From positions 15,972,521 through 16,036,520 of the forward strand of contig JAJKFL010000042.1 of NCBI GenBank assembly GCA_021186555.1: 64,000 nucleotides of DNA, given 5' to 3'. This DNA is from Reticulitermes speratus. Lineage: Eukaryota > Arthropoda > Insecta > Blattodea > Rhinotermitidae. Below are positions 45,845 to 56,625 of this stretch, in pieces. The number at the start of each line of letters is the position of its first letter. Position 1 is the first letter of the stretch. Under the pieces are notes generated by a model. The model saw only the letters and a program-made list of their open reading frames with translations. It searched no databases and was not told where the DNA came from. The position numbers and the translations under genes are program-made.

Positions 45845-46306
45845 GCGCTTTCGCAAAATTGCCAAAAGCGATTATTAGCTTCGTCATGTTTGTCTGTCTG
45901 TCTGTCCGTCCGCATGGAACAACTCGGCTCCAACTGGATAGCTTTTCATGAAAATTGATATTTGAGTATTCTTCGAAACTTTGTCGAGAAAATTCAAATT
46001 TAATTAAAATGTGACAAGAATAACGGGTACTTTACATGAAGACCTATGTACATTTATGATAACATCTCGCCCAGTTCTTCTTAGAATGAGAAATATTTGA
46101 GACAGACGTTGTAGAGAAAATGAAAACACACATTGTCTAGTGAATATTTTTTCCCCCCGAAAATCGTGCTGTTTATGAGATAATGTGGAAAAATATGGTA
46201 GAGCCGGTCAGGACACAGATGACAATATTATATGGCGCATGCGCTTATCATGTTGCTTAACGAAGGATGCAGGCAGCACATACTCAGTATATGTAATACT
46301 TATTCT
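45845..46306 (+). repeat. Interspersed repeat R1, copy 3
   Basis: Clearest copy: GGCGCTTTCGCAAAATTGCC, TTAGCTTCGTCATG, four CTGT units, CCGCATGG, AACTCGGCTCCAACTGG, then long agreement with copy 2 to GTATATGTAATACTTATT. Non-coding. Confidence 0.75.
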
Positions 46307-46802
46307 CTTAATGTTCATGGTGTAAAGTTAAGACCGGCGGGCCATAAGTTTCACTCTATCGTTCTCTGCTTCGTGATGATTCCCACTAACTTCTCGGTAG
46401 CTTTCCAATAAGATAGCCCACGGGTTGACAAACGATTTGCATGATAAAAGGAGGAAGAATATGTTTTCCTCATACTGTGCTGTGTCTATACACGTAACGT
46501 AAAAAGATGTTTTCACAGAGACAATAACAAGTTAACACTTTAAGTGTTATTTACAATATCCTTTCAAGTAAGTGAATTGTCAAACACTGGGTCATATTGT
46601 ACTTCATGCCGTTACTAAAGCTGCTAATCTCAATAAGAGTCAGGGCTGATGTCTTATATACATACATCGTGTCACCTAACTGCATGGATCAGAGTCGTTT
46701 TGACAGCCCTTCATGGAATGCGAATTTACATTCCTGTGTTCACCGGCTTTCGATACGGGATCCTAGCCTGATAACATTCGGCCCATGCCCTCACATCCTA
46801 CT
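46307..46802. other. No recognised feature
   Basis: No supported gene or repeat. Confidence 0.5.
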
Positions 46803-46804
46803 TA

Positions 46805-48100
46805 CTAAGGTCGTTCAAACTTAAACGAGAATTCGTTTCTAAAAAAATTTATTCACAATAAAATGGAAAATATTTACACACTGCTTTTCAATGTAGTCCC
46901 TGTTGACTGTCATACACTTGTGCCAACGTTCTGGAAGCTTCTTGATTCCAGTTTCAAAGAAGGTTTTCGGTTGCTTGTATATCCAACTTTGCACAGCTGC
47001 AATGACCTCATCATTATTCTGGAATCTCTTGCCTCCTCAAACCCCCTTCATTGGTCCAAACAAATGATAATCAGATGGAGCTAAGTATGGACTATACGTT
47101 GGATGAGGCAGGACATTCCACTTCAGTTTCAGTGGAGTTGCCATCGTTAAAGCCGCAGTGTGAGGACGAGCGTTGTCTTGGAGGAAGAAAACTGAATCCT
47201 GCCTTTTTCTTCGCTTTGAGCGGATTGCCGGCTTCAGTTTTTCATTCAGGAGAGTTGAATAGTACTGCGAATTGATGGTCTTTTGACCAGTAAGAAAGTC
47301 CAGGTGAATGATATCCTTGGAATCCCAGAACACAGTAGCCATGATCTTCCCGCTGAAAAAATTGCTTTCGCTTTTTTTGGGGGTGGAGAATGGGTGTGTT
47401 TGCACTGCTTGCTTGCTCATTTTAATTCAGGAGTGAAGTAGTGGACCCAGATCTCATCACAGGTCACAACTGAGTCCAAAAATTCGGCTCCTTCTCTCTC
47501 GTATCGTTGCAAAAGTTGAGTAACGGCCACTAAACATCTTTCCTTGTGCTCCGGGGGCAGGAGCCGTGGGACCCACCTTGCGCTCACTTTACTGACTTTC
47601 AACTCGTTGTGAAGAATTTCTTCAACACTCCCTACACTAATTCCTACTTCCTGTGACAGTTCAAAAACAGTTATGCGACGATTAGCCCGAATAAGTTCAC
47701 CAATTTTCAAAACGTTGTCTGGATTGACAAAAGTTCTCGGTCGCCAAGCGTGAGGTTTATTTTCAACATGGTCTCGTCCTTCTCGAAATAATTTCGCCCA
47801 ACTGAACACCCTTGGCTGTGACAAACATTCATCCCAAAACTGTGCTTGAAGTCTGGTAAAGATTTCAGAAGGAATGGCACCTTCCTTCGTAGAAATTTGA
47901 TAATTATACGCTGCGCAACACTGCTGGGTACTTCTTGCTCTGCCATCTTGATTGCACCTAATGGTTGAGGCGGAGAGGGATCCGACTAGTGTGGGTGGCA
48001 AGTTTAAACATGTCATAACTTGTCAGCGCAAGCACGTTCATACAAGTTGATTTGTGCTCAAAAGGGAACTAAATTCTCGTTTAAATTTGAACGACCCACG
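46805..48100 (-). mobile_element. Full-length mariner transposon, 1,296 bp
   Basis: The inverted ends GGTCGTTCAAACTTAAACGA (46809) and, reversed, GGTCGTTCAAATTTAAACGA (ending 48096) differ at one base over about 24 bp. TA dinucleotides at 46803-46804 and 48101-48102 fit the TA duplication of the Tc1/mariner superfamily. The size and single gene are typical of mariner. The left outermost bases have drifted. The inactive gene is described separately. Confidence 0.9.
46839..47946 (-). pseudogene. Mariner transposase, DD34D type, frameshifted
   Basis: The minus-strand product is an HTH-plus-DDD transposase that cuts and pastes the element at TA sites. It starts with MAEQEVPSSVAQRIIIKF at 47946. 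A frameshift near 47885 moves to the long frame (to 47417), which holds the linker and second HTH (ITVFELSQEVGISVGSVEEI), and WVPRLL. The first catalytic Asp is in VTCDEIW, the second in FLQDNARPHTA, the third in SPYLAPSDYHLFG, all preserved. Breaks: a TGA at 47417 beside a one-base shift (47417-47420), and another shift near 47040 before the C-terminal part (RFQNNDEVIAAVQSW to a stop at 46839). The total span suits the usual length of about 345 residues. Three breaks make it non-functional. Confidence 0.9.
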
Positions 48101-48186
48101 TATTTAAGAAATATTCCAATATTATTCTTTATTTTCTCAGACACACTCGCAGGTACAGTTAACAAACTTTCTGACATCATAACAGC

Positions 48187-48452
48187 GGGCCATGCCATGG
48201 CTCAGGCCTCTCACCGCGGAGGCCAGGGTTCGATCCCGGGTCAGTTCATGTGGGATTTGTGATGGATAAAGTGGCACTGGGACAGGTTTTTCCCCGAGTA
48301 CTTCGGTTTTCCCCTGTCAATTTAATTCCACCGGTGCTCCATTACTCGGAAAAACGAAAAAAAAACAGTCATCTTCATCACAGGGTTGCACAATAAGCCT
48401 CACGGCTGCGGTGCGTCTGTAGCATCTGCTGCGGAGCCCTTCACAAAAAAAA
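48187..48452 (+). mobile_element. SINE-B with 11-bp TSD
   Basis: GCCATGGCTCAGGC head, B box GGTTCGATCCCGGG near 48228, TTTTTCCCCGAGTACTTCGG body, and a CTGCGGAGCCCTTCAC end with A-run. ATCATAACAGC occurs at 48176-48186 and 48453-48463. The head lacks the GGTTAGTCGC part seen in the 8440 copy. Confidence 0.9.
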
Positions 48453-48463
48453 ATCATAACAGC

Positions 48464-48757
48464 ACACTGCGCTCACACTATATCAGAAACTCCGACACGC
48501 AGGCAAGTGACAAGAAAAACGAATGTCCATTAATAACCTTTATATACAATAACCGTATATATACAATAACATTAATATAATGTTTATACAATTACAATTA
48601 CAAAATACAAATGTAGAAAACTTGGTGATCTTAACAAGTGTACAAACTAACCAGGAAGTCTATATCTGAGATTTTTTGATATGAATTCTACATCTGGGGC
48701 ATGCTAATGGACTGTTACTTGAAATCGTGAAGAAAATCAAAGCCTTGAATAACCAAT
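48464..48757. other. No recognised feature
   Basis: No supported gene or repeat. Confidence 0.5.
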
Positions 48758-48995
48758 AAAAATGAGATCTGCGAGCTTCTAAGATATTACGCAGCGTTGA
48801 GTGGTAGTCCTGTACCAACGTTTCGGGACAATCTATCGGTCCCATCTTCAAGGTCAACCCGTCCAAAAACTTTTTGACCTTTTAAGAAGTGACCGATAAG
48901 TTGCTCCGAAACGTCGTTAAAGGATTACCACTCAACGCTACGTAATATCCCAGAAGAGCGCAGATCTCATCTACATCGCGGCGGAAGCCTGAAAT
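48758..48995. mobile_element. Inverted repeat of the second hammerhead-like family
   Basis: Arms 48758-48856 and 48874-48978. Left arm, minus strand 48814-48855: UUGAAGA, extra U, stem II GGGAC/GUCCC, GAAAC and GUUGG. Position C3 is U, so the core is not consensus. Right arm core more decayed. The right edge is CCCAGAAGAGCGCAGATCTC then CGGCGGAAGCCTGAAAT. Confidence 0.65.
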
Positions 48996-49257
48996 CAAAC
49001 AAAAATGTTTAACCCGCTCGCATCAAAGGAATATATCAATTTAAAAATTGTACTCAATCTACAAGGCTAACTGCAATAATTTAACCTAACCTCCTGTTTT
49101 AGCATTAACATAAATAAGCACATATATATTTATTCAAGAATAAAAATAAAATATTTTTATAGATTTTAATCGCAATTTATAGGATAGAGTAAAAAAAACC
49201 CTTGCCTAAAAGTGAACCAATGAAAAAGACGTTTTAAAATATGCAGTTTTAACGACA
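48996..49257. other. No recognised feature
   Basis: No supported gene or repeat. Confidence 0.5.
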
Positions 49258-49310
49258 ATAAACCCCTGAAGATGGCTCTATAAGAGCCGAAACATATGTC
49301 GGGTTTTATA
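49258..49310 (+). ncRNA. Hammerhead ribozyme, type I, complete consensus
   Basis: CUGAAGA at 49266-49272, extra U at 49273, stem II GGCUC/GAGCC (49274-49278 with 49284-49288) with loop UAUAA, GAAA at 49289-49292, then C-AUAU-G and U-C giving a GUC cleavage triplet at 49298-49300. Stem I: AAACCC (49260-49265) pairs perfectly with GGGUUU (49301-49306), with further pairing past a bulge. Stem III is only A-U plus C-G, so efficient cleavage would probably need a dimer, as described for Penelope-like and newt-type hammerheads. About 15 bp further on, TTGCATCCAGTTGG (49324) matches the arm edge of the inverted repeats, so this is a solo arm. Confidence 0.75.
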
Positions 49311-50490
49311 AAGTTTTTAAATAGAGTTGCATCCAGTTGGTGTATGTAAATAGTGACTGTTATTTATTTATTTCACGATTTCTGGCTGAACCCCTAACAA
49401 TGTTCAGCGGAAACCTGGTTGTTGGGAAACAACGATCTTTACTCACTAGTTATCCTGTAAAGGTTTGGCACATTATACCCACGCGAGGCTGCAGTACCAA
49501 GGGACTGATTGTCACCCTACTGCCATAACTAGACTATCGGCGAGATATTGTAATTCGATACAAATGCGTAGAATTATGATAGCAACTGTCTAAAAGATAT
49601 GACCTATGTTGTAACTTTCATGTTTGCTCTTTAAACTACAGGCAGAGCAAACTGTTACAGTACCACATCTCAAATATGCGTGTCCTGTAATTTTAAAGCA
49701 AGCAGGTCGTGTACTTGGTGATCGCCTAAGGCCAACAAGTAAATACAGTTACATACATGTACGTAAATTTTAAACAGACCAGCGGCGCCAGTGAAGTCAA
49801 ACATCAGCATAAAAAGAAGTCTCCCTTATAATGACATACATATACTTCCTGCTTGCTCTTTCTTTGTTCGGACTGTGGAGGTGTCACTTGCTAGCAGTGG
49901 TCGCAAAATGTGTCCTGAACTTACAACAATACATATTAACACCAACTCGTACACAATGTCGGTGTTAATATATTGTTGTGATATACATACGTACACGGTA
50001 TGTGCCATGTTAAATTCGTGTCCTAATCTGTTCAATATTTGTGCCTTCTAAGAAAAGAAAATACAGAAATTTTCTACGTACCGCCCGTTTCCTGATAAAC
50101 AGAAATGCGTTAAACGTCTACAAATATACCACAATCATGTAAAATCTTTTGAAAGAAGATAAGCTCTTTACATCTCACAGCAAGTCAAGGCAATTCATAA
50201 GCATTTTGTCTAATTCTAAACAATATGACCTTGTTTTCCTCAGTCTTCTAGATAAACATCATTCCGCGACCCCTTCCTTTCCTCCATCACACACTGTATT
50301 TATCCTAACATTATTATAATTTCCTTGGTAAAACGGTTAGACAGGGGAGAACCTGACCAAATTAGGGGAGCAGTCCTTCTTGGGGATATAAACTTAGGAC
50401 TGGACACCCCGTTCTGTTGAATGACTAGACAGATAAAACAATAGACAGTCACTCACAAATATTTTAGACAATACATTTTAATGTCTAAAC
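49311..50490. other. No supported gene
   Basis: A frame at 49791-50051 is open on both strands with no motif. Confidence 0.45.
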
Positions 50491-50540
50491 GCGCTACATG
50501 TTTCGACTTTTAGTCTTAAAGCCATCATCAGGTAAGCGTA
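50491..50540 (-). ncRNA. Candidate type I hammerhead
   Basis: The minus strand has CUGAUGA, an extra U, stem II GGCUUU/AAAGUC (6 bp with one G-U), GAAA, C-AU-G and UA. Stem I has one G-C pair next to the core, then a gap, then CGC/GCG. Core intact, stem I doubtful. Confidence 0.5.
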
Positions 50541-50559
50541 TCACAAGTATAAAAGTACG

Positions 50560-50870
50560 GACGCAATGCAAGCTTGTTGGCAGGCGCAAGGACGGAATGC
50601 GATTTTAACCAGCAACAAGAAACTTATTCTGGTGGCCGTATTGACCCCTCCCCTCTCTCTAAGCGGCCGCTTGGGTAAGTTTCTTATTCGTGGTTAAAAC
50701 TGCATTTCCTCCATTCACCCTCTACCTCGCTAACCTCCATGTAACATGCTTGCATTTCGTCTCTACCCTAAGAGAGGTAAGCTATTTATATACACGGAAA
50801 AAATTGCTGATATTTATATATGGAAAAATATTACTGATCTTTTTCTGTATACAAACAGCTTACCTCTCTT
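50560..50870. repeat. Nested inverted repeats
   Basis: Outer arms 50560-50631 and 50674-50762 (TTAACCAGCAACAAGAAACT against AGTTTCTTATTCGTGGTTAA). Separate inner arms 50769-50800 and 50840-50870 (AGAGAGGTAAGCT against AGCTTACCTCTCT). Adjacent to the hammerhead at 50491. Confidence 0.6.
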
Positions 50871-52084
50871 ATACTTTTGACACTCGTGCCTGGTGAACCT
50901 TTTATGAAACAAGCCGGAACATGTAGCAAGTATCGCCAACAAAAAGTATTGCCTAAAACAGACGTGACTTACAGTACACTGTTATATCTGTCTGTTCTTG
51001 AGGAGTCACACAATTACTCAAAAGATAAAGAAATTAACAGTTTTATAGAACACAAAAGCCCATTACCGGTGTACAAACAGCCAGCCAACCAATGGGCTGT
51101 ATCCCGAGCCACTTGAATCCAGTCCACGTTCAGACACCCAATTCCTTTACAATGCCGCACTACATCTCCTTCCGGTTTTACTGTTAGCATTTTAAATACA
51201 GAACGAGCCAGAAGTCGTTGAACTCTCGTATTAACGTGAGTGTTCAGGTTTAAACCTGTTAAAACTGGTAAGAGTCTCCTGCACGCCTTGTTTGTAATTC
51301 AGTTACTCCAGTTCCAGGCAGGTACGAATTTGCAATAAAGAAATTTGCAACATGTTTTAACGTACAACTCACTAACCATTCAAACGACTTTTGGACCACT
51401 CTTCTCTTCACATCTATTATGCACGTTGCATGATCAGCCCGTATTGTCCTACATGATGTAATCACCCTAGCATTGTGTGTTTTAATGTTCTCACTACTAT
51501 GATCATTAAGTTTTAGTGTCTTCTGGAATGTACGTGATACTTCTAGCTTCAGGGTAAAAGTGTGATTGTAGCCGAATGCAAGACTATGGCGCCAGACCGC
51601 AGAAGATATCTTCGCCCTAAAACTAAATTTAAAAATTTATCATGAATGAAGTATAAGTCTAGGTCCATCATATTATTTTAACACAGGGATGCCATCTAGT
51701 TCTTTCTCCCTCAGTAACTAGATAATATAAACCGCGAAGCCAAACATCACAGCCGTGACAAATGTACAAGAAAGCGGTTTCAGATAGATTCGCGGACTGT
51801 GGAGATTTGAATGCATGTATAAGGCTGAAGCCACATGAAATGGTGCGGTGGCCTATATTTGATAAGCCTTTTGCGATACGATTGACACAACTCTTCAGAC
51901 AGTCATAATTTCAAAAGTTGTAACTTCTGCTGTTTGTGACCGTTACAAATCAGGCATGTTAGGCTGAAGCCAGGACACACACCCAGCTCCACACAACACC
52001 GGCTTGTCAGCATTTCCTTTAAAAGGAAGCACTGGTCAGTAATAAAAGTGCTGGGTTGTGAATACTGTCATCATGTTAACCTTG
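50871..52084. other. No supported gene
   Basis: A frame at 50877-51116 lacks motifs. Confidence 0.45.
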
Positions 52085-52306
52085 ATTTCAGGCTTCCGCC
52101 GCGATGTTGATGAAATCTGTAGTCTTCTGGGTTATTAAACGGCGTCGTGTGGTAATTATTTACCGACGTTTCGGGACAACGTATCGGTCCCATCCTCACG
52201 GGTCAAGATTCCGAGTAGGAAAGCTTTCCTACTCGGAATCTTGACCCGTGAGGATGGGACCGATACGTTGTCCCGAAACGTCGGTAAATAATTACCACAT
52301 GACGTC
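52085..52306. mobile_element. Spacerless palindrome of the second hammerhead-like family
   Basis: Arms 52142-52223 and 52224-52306 meet with no spacer at AAAGCTTT. Each arm has stem II GGGAC/GUCCC, GAAACGUCGG and a GUGAGGA box: invariant C3 is G on both, so both are predicted inactive. The left outer edge, GGCTTCCGCCGCGATGTTGA, is that of 22226 and 48995. Confidence 0.7.
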
Positions 52307-52469
52307 TTGTCATCATGTTGATTGGTTCAATTACTTAATTCAATAATTGTAGTCACCAAGTACAAAGAATGTTGGTTTTAGACAGAAAACGACATTTACA
52401 TAATTCGGATATGATATCAGAAATGGATTGAGGGTGAATTCTCTGTTATCTTGGGACATTGCGCCACGT
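52307..52469. other. No recognised feature
   Basis: Unassigned spacer. Confidence 0.5.
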
Positions 52470-52600
52470 CACGAGACGAATGGTGCCCGACGTTTCGAAA
52501 TATCTTGATGGCTCCATTTTAAAGAGTCGGATGTATAATGAATAATTTTCATTGGACATTCGACCCTTGAAGATGGGACCACGACACTGTCCTAACTACA
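52470..52600. repeat. Decayed opposed hammerhead-like motifs
   Basis: GCCCGACGTTTCGAAATATC (antisense GAAAC) at 52488 and CTTGAAGATGGGACC at 52567 are opposite ends of the motif on opposite strands. Neither core is complete. Confidence 0.45.
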
Positions 52601-52844
52601 CGGCTGAAAAAGCCTAAATCTCGCACGAGGGTGTTTAAGAACAAAGTGTTGAGGACAGTACGTAAGGGGTGATGGGGAAGATGTAGGAGGAGCTTCATTT
52701 TCTATTATTTTCATTATTAGGACAGTAAAGTAATGGAGCATTATATGGGTGGTGCATGCAGTACCTATGACGTCATAAATACACAAAAAATATTAAAAGA
52801 AAATTCTGAAGGGTAGAGTCCAATTGGAAAGTTAGTTAGTTATT
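52601..52844 (+). mobile_element. LINE 3'-end relic
   Basis: CGCACGAGGGTGTTTAAGAA, a GTGTTGAGGACAGTACG block and GGAGGAGCTTCATTTTCT correspond to the 45220-45320 part of the longer LINE copy. Confidence 0.5.
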
Positions 52845-53215
52845 TCCTGTCGCGCCTTGCGGAGCATAGGGCCTCCTTTCGGAGGTTTCTTGGTCTGGAA
52901 GTGTGCATCTGTAGTGGGTGACCAGTCCACCGACTGCACAAATTCTATTCATCCTGATATGACTGCCAGAGCCATCTAGCAGTCAATCAGGAGGCTTGGG
53001 TGAGAAATAACCGCTGAATTTTGCTTACGAAACATCTCTATTCATGCCCGTAAGGTTCTTTTACATGCCGTAAATCTACGACATGGGACCGACGGCTTTA
53101 CTTCCCCTACGGATTTTTATCACCCTTAAAAATCCATCGACCTCGACCGGGATTGAACCCGCGAACCTTGGGTCCAGTGGCAAGCACGCTAACCACTAGT
53201 CCACCGAGGACGACT
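52845..53215 (-). mobile_element. SINE-F, full length
   Basis: Reverse copy sharing about 300 bp with 22500-22870. The head at 53145-53210 reads, on the minus strand, TGGACTAGTGGTTAGCGTGC and B box GCGGGTTCAATCCCGG, both better preserved than in the other copy. Confidence 0.85.
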
Positions 53216-53983
53216 TAGCCGTAAATGAGAAGATACTACTAAAATTGATGTTAAGGGAACAGAGCGTGACGGCGTGGAAGTTTCGTCTACCTCAGACTAC
53301 AGCTGCTGTGAACGTGGCAATGAAGGTCCGATTTTCATAAGAGGCGTTGAGTTTGATCACCATGTGGGCAAGTACCATCTTCTAAAGTAATCTGCTGCAA
53401 GCAGTAAGATAATGGATAAATTGAACATATCGACATTTCTTGCTTTAACATCAGACCAAATACACCGCATAAGAACCCTTTGGTATTCGTCACGTGTGTG
53501 TTTGTCGCGCGCTGTCATGCAGAATGACACCCGTTACGTCACATATGTTCCGCCTGAGTGCTTAGGCCTCCCACATTAACCCTGAGACCGAGGAGACGGA
53601 CGCTTTCTCTCACATGATATGCCTGCCAATAACGTTAACAAGAAACAGCTGCATTACCGATAAGTCGGAGAAACAAGTCAGCATATTACGCTGCATCTAG
53701 GTTGCTATTTTTATGCTGCTTGCAAAATATGCGCCTTTTTTAACTGACACGCCTGGCCACCAAATTCTTCGCTTGATTGTCATTATCATACCATTAGCAC
53801 ACTCAATGCTATGTACGAGATATTTCGACTCAAGGTACTAACCTCCTACACTGCATCTTTTACTTTCTTTGTAAGACCAGAGAAAGAAACGAGTTCCCAC
53901 ACCTCTGAACAGTTCAAACTAAACCATCCGTGACTTGTCAAAAATATAAATTATGCTATCGATGAAATAATACCGTATGAGGT
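53216..53983. other. No recognised feature
   Basis: No supported gene or repeat. Confidence 0.5.
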
Positions 53984-54199
53984 TTATAGGAATCGTATCT
54001 GTCCAAACATTATTATAAAAGGCCAAAGCAGAGAAAGCCAGAGATCTACGTTTTCTATTTTTTCAGTTTCGTTGGCCGACGTGACAAAAAATATCATCCA
54101 CTTCCTACTTCTGGGTCTCCCAATTTTTCTTTTTCCTTCTAGTATTTTGAATAATATTCTGATTGCTGCTATTCGTGCTACATTTCGCGTCCATCTCAC
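53984..54199 (-). mobile_element. C-terminal relic of a second LINE family
   Basis: A 71-codon minus-strand frame contains RWTRNVARI and ILEGKRKIGRPRSRKWM, the layout of LINE ORF2 tails but unlike the 9604 family in detail. The remainder is out of frame. Confidence 0.45.
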
Positions 54200-54759
54200 A
54201 ACAGTTATTGCCGTGACAGATCACCGTAAGAGTACTGAAACGCGCTGTGCCGTCGTGACAAAAGAAATGTAACGTTATCGGAATTCGTTATTTGTATTCG
54301 AATCCTCCATATGAAATAACGACATGAGCATTAATGAGACCTTGCATGTGACAATGTAAATTCCTCATCAAGATATAACTAGTTTGATTTTGTTTGTAGG
54401 ACAATGCTAGCGAGGTAAAGTTAATGCAATGTTAGAATTCAACTAACGTAACACGTGACCTTTACTGAAGGAAACCAAAGGTTTGCTTTTAGTTGTACAG
54501 TAATCATATTAATGTTTATAGAACACATCAAACATGAGCCATCAGTTCTTAAAGACTTACAGCATGAGAATTTGAATAGAAGTAGAAAAGGAGCAGTTAT
54601 TGTGTTGTAATTGATTATAATTTTTAAAAATCGAATACTTATAACAGAAATTTGATTAAATTTCATATTGTTACAACACAGCTGTTGAATTGTTAATAAA
54701 AACTAACGTTTGGTTAATGTGAAACTTGATTTGTCACCTGAAAGGAAAGAACATAAATT
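54200..54759. other. No recognised feature
   Basis: No supported gene or repeat. Confidence 0.5.
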
Positions 54760-54960
54760 GAGGTTATCTGATAACATGGCGCTGAGAATGATATTTGGAC
54801 CTAAGACAGAGAAGTAACAGGAGGATGAAAAACTTCGTAATTTATAATCTGCACCAAATATTAGAATAGTATGGCTGTGGAACAAAATATGTTGTTTGCG
54901 TGGGATACGTATTGTGCATTGGGGGAGAGGCGAAATGCATAAGTGTATCACTTCAGTCCA
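54760..54960 (+). mobile_element. LINE 3'-end relic
   Basis: GGCGCTGAGAATGATATTTG, GACCTAAGACAGAGAAGTAA, CTGCACCAAATATTAGAATA and GGGGGAGAGGCGAAATGCAT follow the 45240-45420 order of the longer LINE copy. Confidence 0.55.
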
Positions 54961-56439
54961 GTGTTTCCAAAACTTTCTTCCATGAAGGAACACCTAAAAT
55001 AGTTTTTCATATCCCGAGGAACCCCTGCCTTTGAAAACGTTGCAAATTACCACAATCACACTATTTCTTCACTTCGCCTGCGTCTTTTCCGCGCATACAG
55101 ACTCTATTCCTCATGATTTTGAAACAAGTATCCCTGAATTTGTCTCAAATGACTGAAAAAAAGATGCGAAATTCAGTCAGTACTGCCGGCGTTTCGGCCA
55201 AGAATAAACGTCCAGAATGCAAGTTTACAGCGCAATATTCATAGCAATGTGCACGGTAGTACCTTTTGTTAAATACGATCGCTTAATAAAAATGGCGTCG
55301 AACACAACTACATTTATAGCATAAAAATAGCCTATTAATAATAAGATAAATATTTCGGCCAAAGATATATTACGTCATTAAAATAATTCTTACTCCGACA
55401 AATGTACCCTGTTTTTATTGTACCAAATAGCTGCACTAGTTCTATGTAATTGTTGTTTTATGTTTTCATATTGATGTACTTCTTTAGCCTGTCTGGCTAT
55501 GATAAACTTTACGTGACTTTACTTTAATCAAGAAGAATGTACGGAAAAAGTAACGTAAATATTTTACTTCCATTTATATTTTTATGTAAAGCCTTATAAC
55601 AGCCGTCTAGGGCCGAAACACGTAGCTTAATAGTAAAAGAATATTATTACACAATAAACATTGTTGTGCTGACGGTAGTATTATTAATTAGTCCTTTTAA
55701 AATCACAATGGGACGTCCTTAATTTAAAAAAATAGGTTCATGTAGTTTGTTTATGCATAGAAGAATTATGTTTATGTAGATTTTCCACCTTTCACCGCTA
55801 ATATTTTTCACTTCAGCATTTGCATTAATGTAATTCTGTCAGTCTGAAGACAAGGCAACAATTTCATCCGAAACGTCGGTGTCAATCCACAATTGCACGA
55901 GGTTTCAGGAAGAGTATCAGTTGCAGTACAGGTTCGCTTACTGGACGTTATTTCGCAGCGTAACAGTGATAGCAGTATCCTATGTTTAATATGGCTCTTA
56001 GCCTCTGCACCTGCTACCTGCCCGAAGTCCTTTCTTTTGTTTTGGTCTCAATAGAAAGTCCAAAGAAAAGTAAGAGTGGTGTAAATTTACAAGGTAATGT
56101 AGGACGGGCTTCAAGCTGTTCGACATGCTAAGATCACTGATAAAGAATAATTTTAACTGTTCATTGAACATTAAACATTTGTGAGTTTCGATGGCCCGTC
56201 CAGCTACGAACAGCTTTGCAATATACACTGGCAACGTAGCAGAAGTTATAAATGTTCTATTATTTAAACTCTGTTAATAGTTTCTGAAAGCTAGAAGGAC
56301 TTTTAACGAGATGGCATGAAACCATAAGTTCCATTGTCATAACACCTAACAGGGTGATAATGGCGACGATGATTTTTAGAAGAAGATATCGAGCTTTCCC
56401 GTGTCAGAATCGTTAAGTCCTACAACACTAACGTCGGCT
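54961..56439. other. No gene; two hammerhead-like relics
   Basis: At 55595-55625 (plus) GGGCCGAAACACGTAGC lacks its CUGANGA partner. At 55843-55880 (plus) CUGAAGA and GAAACGUCGG are present, but no stem II can be drawn between them. Nothing else recognised. Confidence 0.45.
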
Positions 56440-56625
56440 ACTGGGTATCCTTCGCCACTAAGTTCAAATCTGAACTGGAGCCCATGGAGTTCCCTGTCTA
56501 ATGGTTTCAAGGAAATTCTTCTCTGGGAATAAATCTTCCGGAAGGTGAAGCTGGCAACTCACCTCTATTTAGTGCACTTACTCAGAATTCCTTGAGTTAT
56601 ATACCTCTACTCCCACACATATTTC
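56440..56625 (+). mobile_element. SINE-D, strongly diverged
   Basis: CTGGAGCCCATGGAGTTCCC, GAAGCTGGCAACTCACCTC, TATTTAGTGCACTTACTCAG and ACCTCTACTCCC in SINE-D order. Confidence 0.45.
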
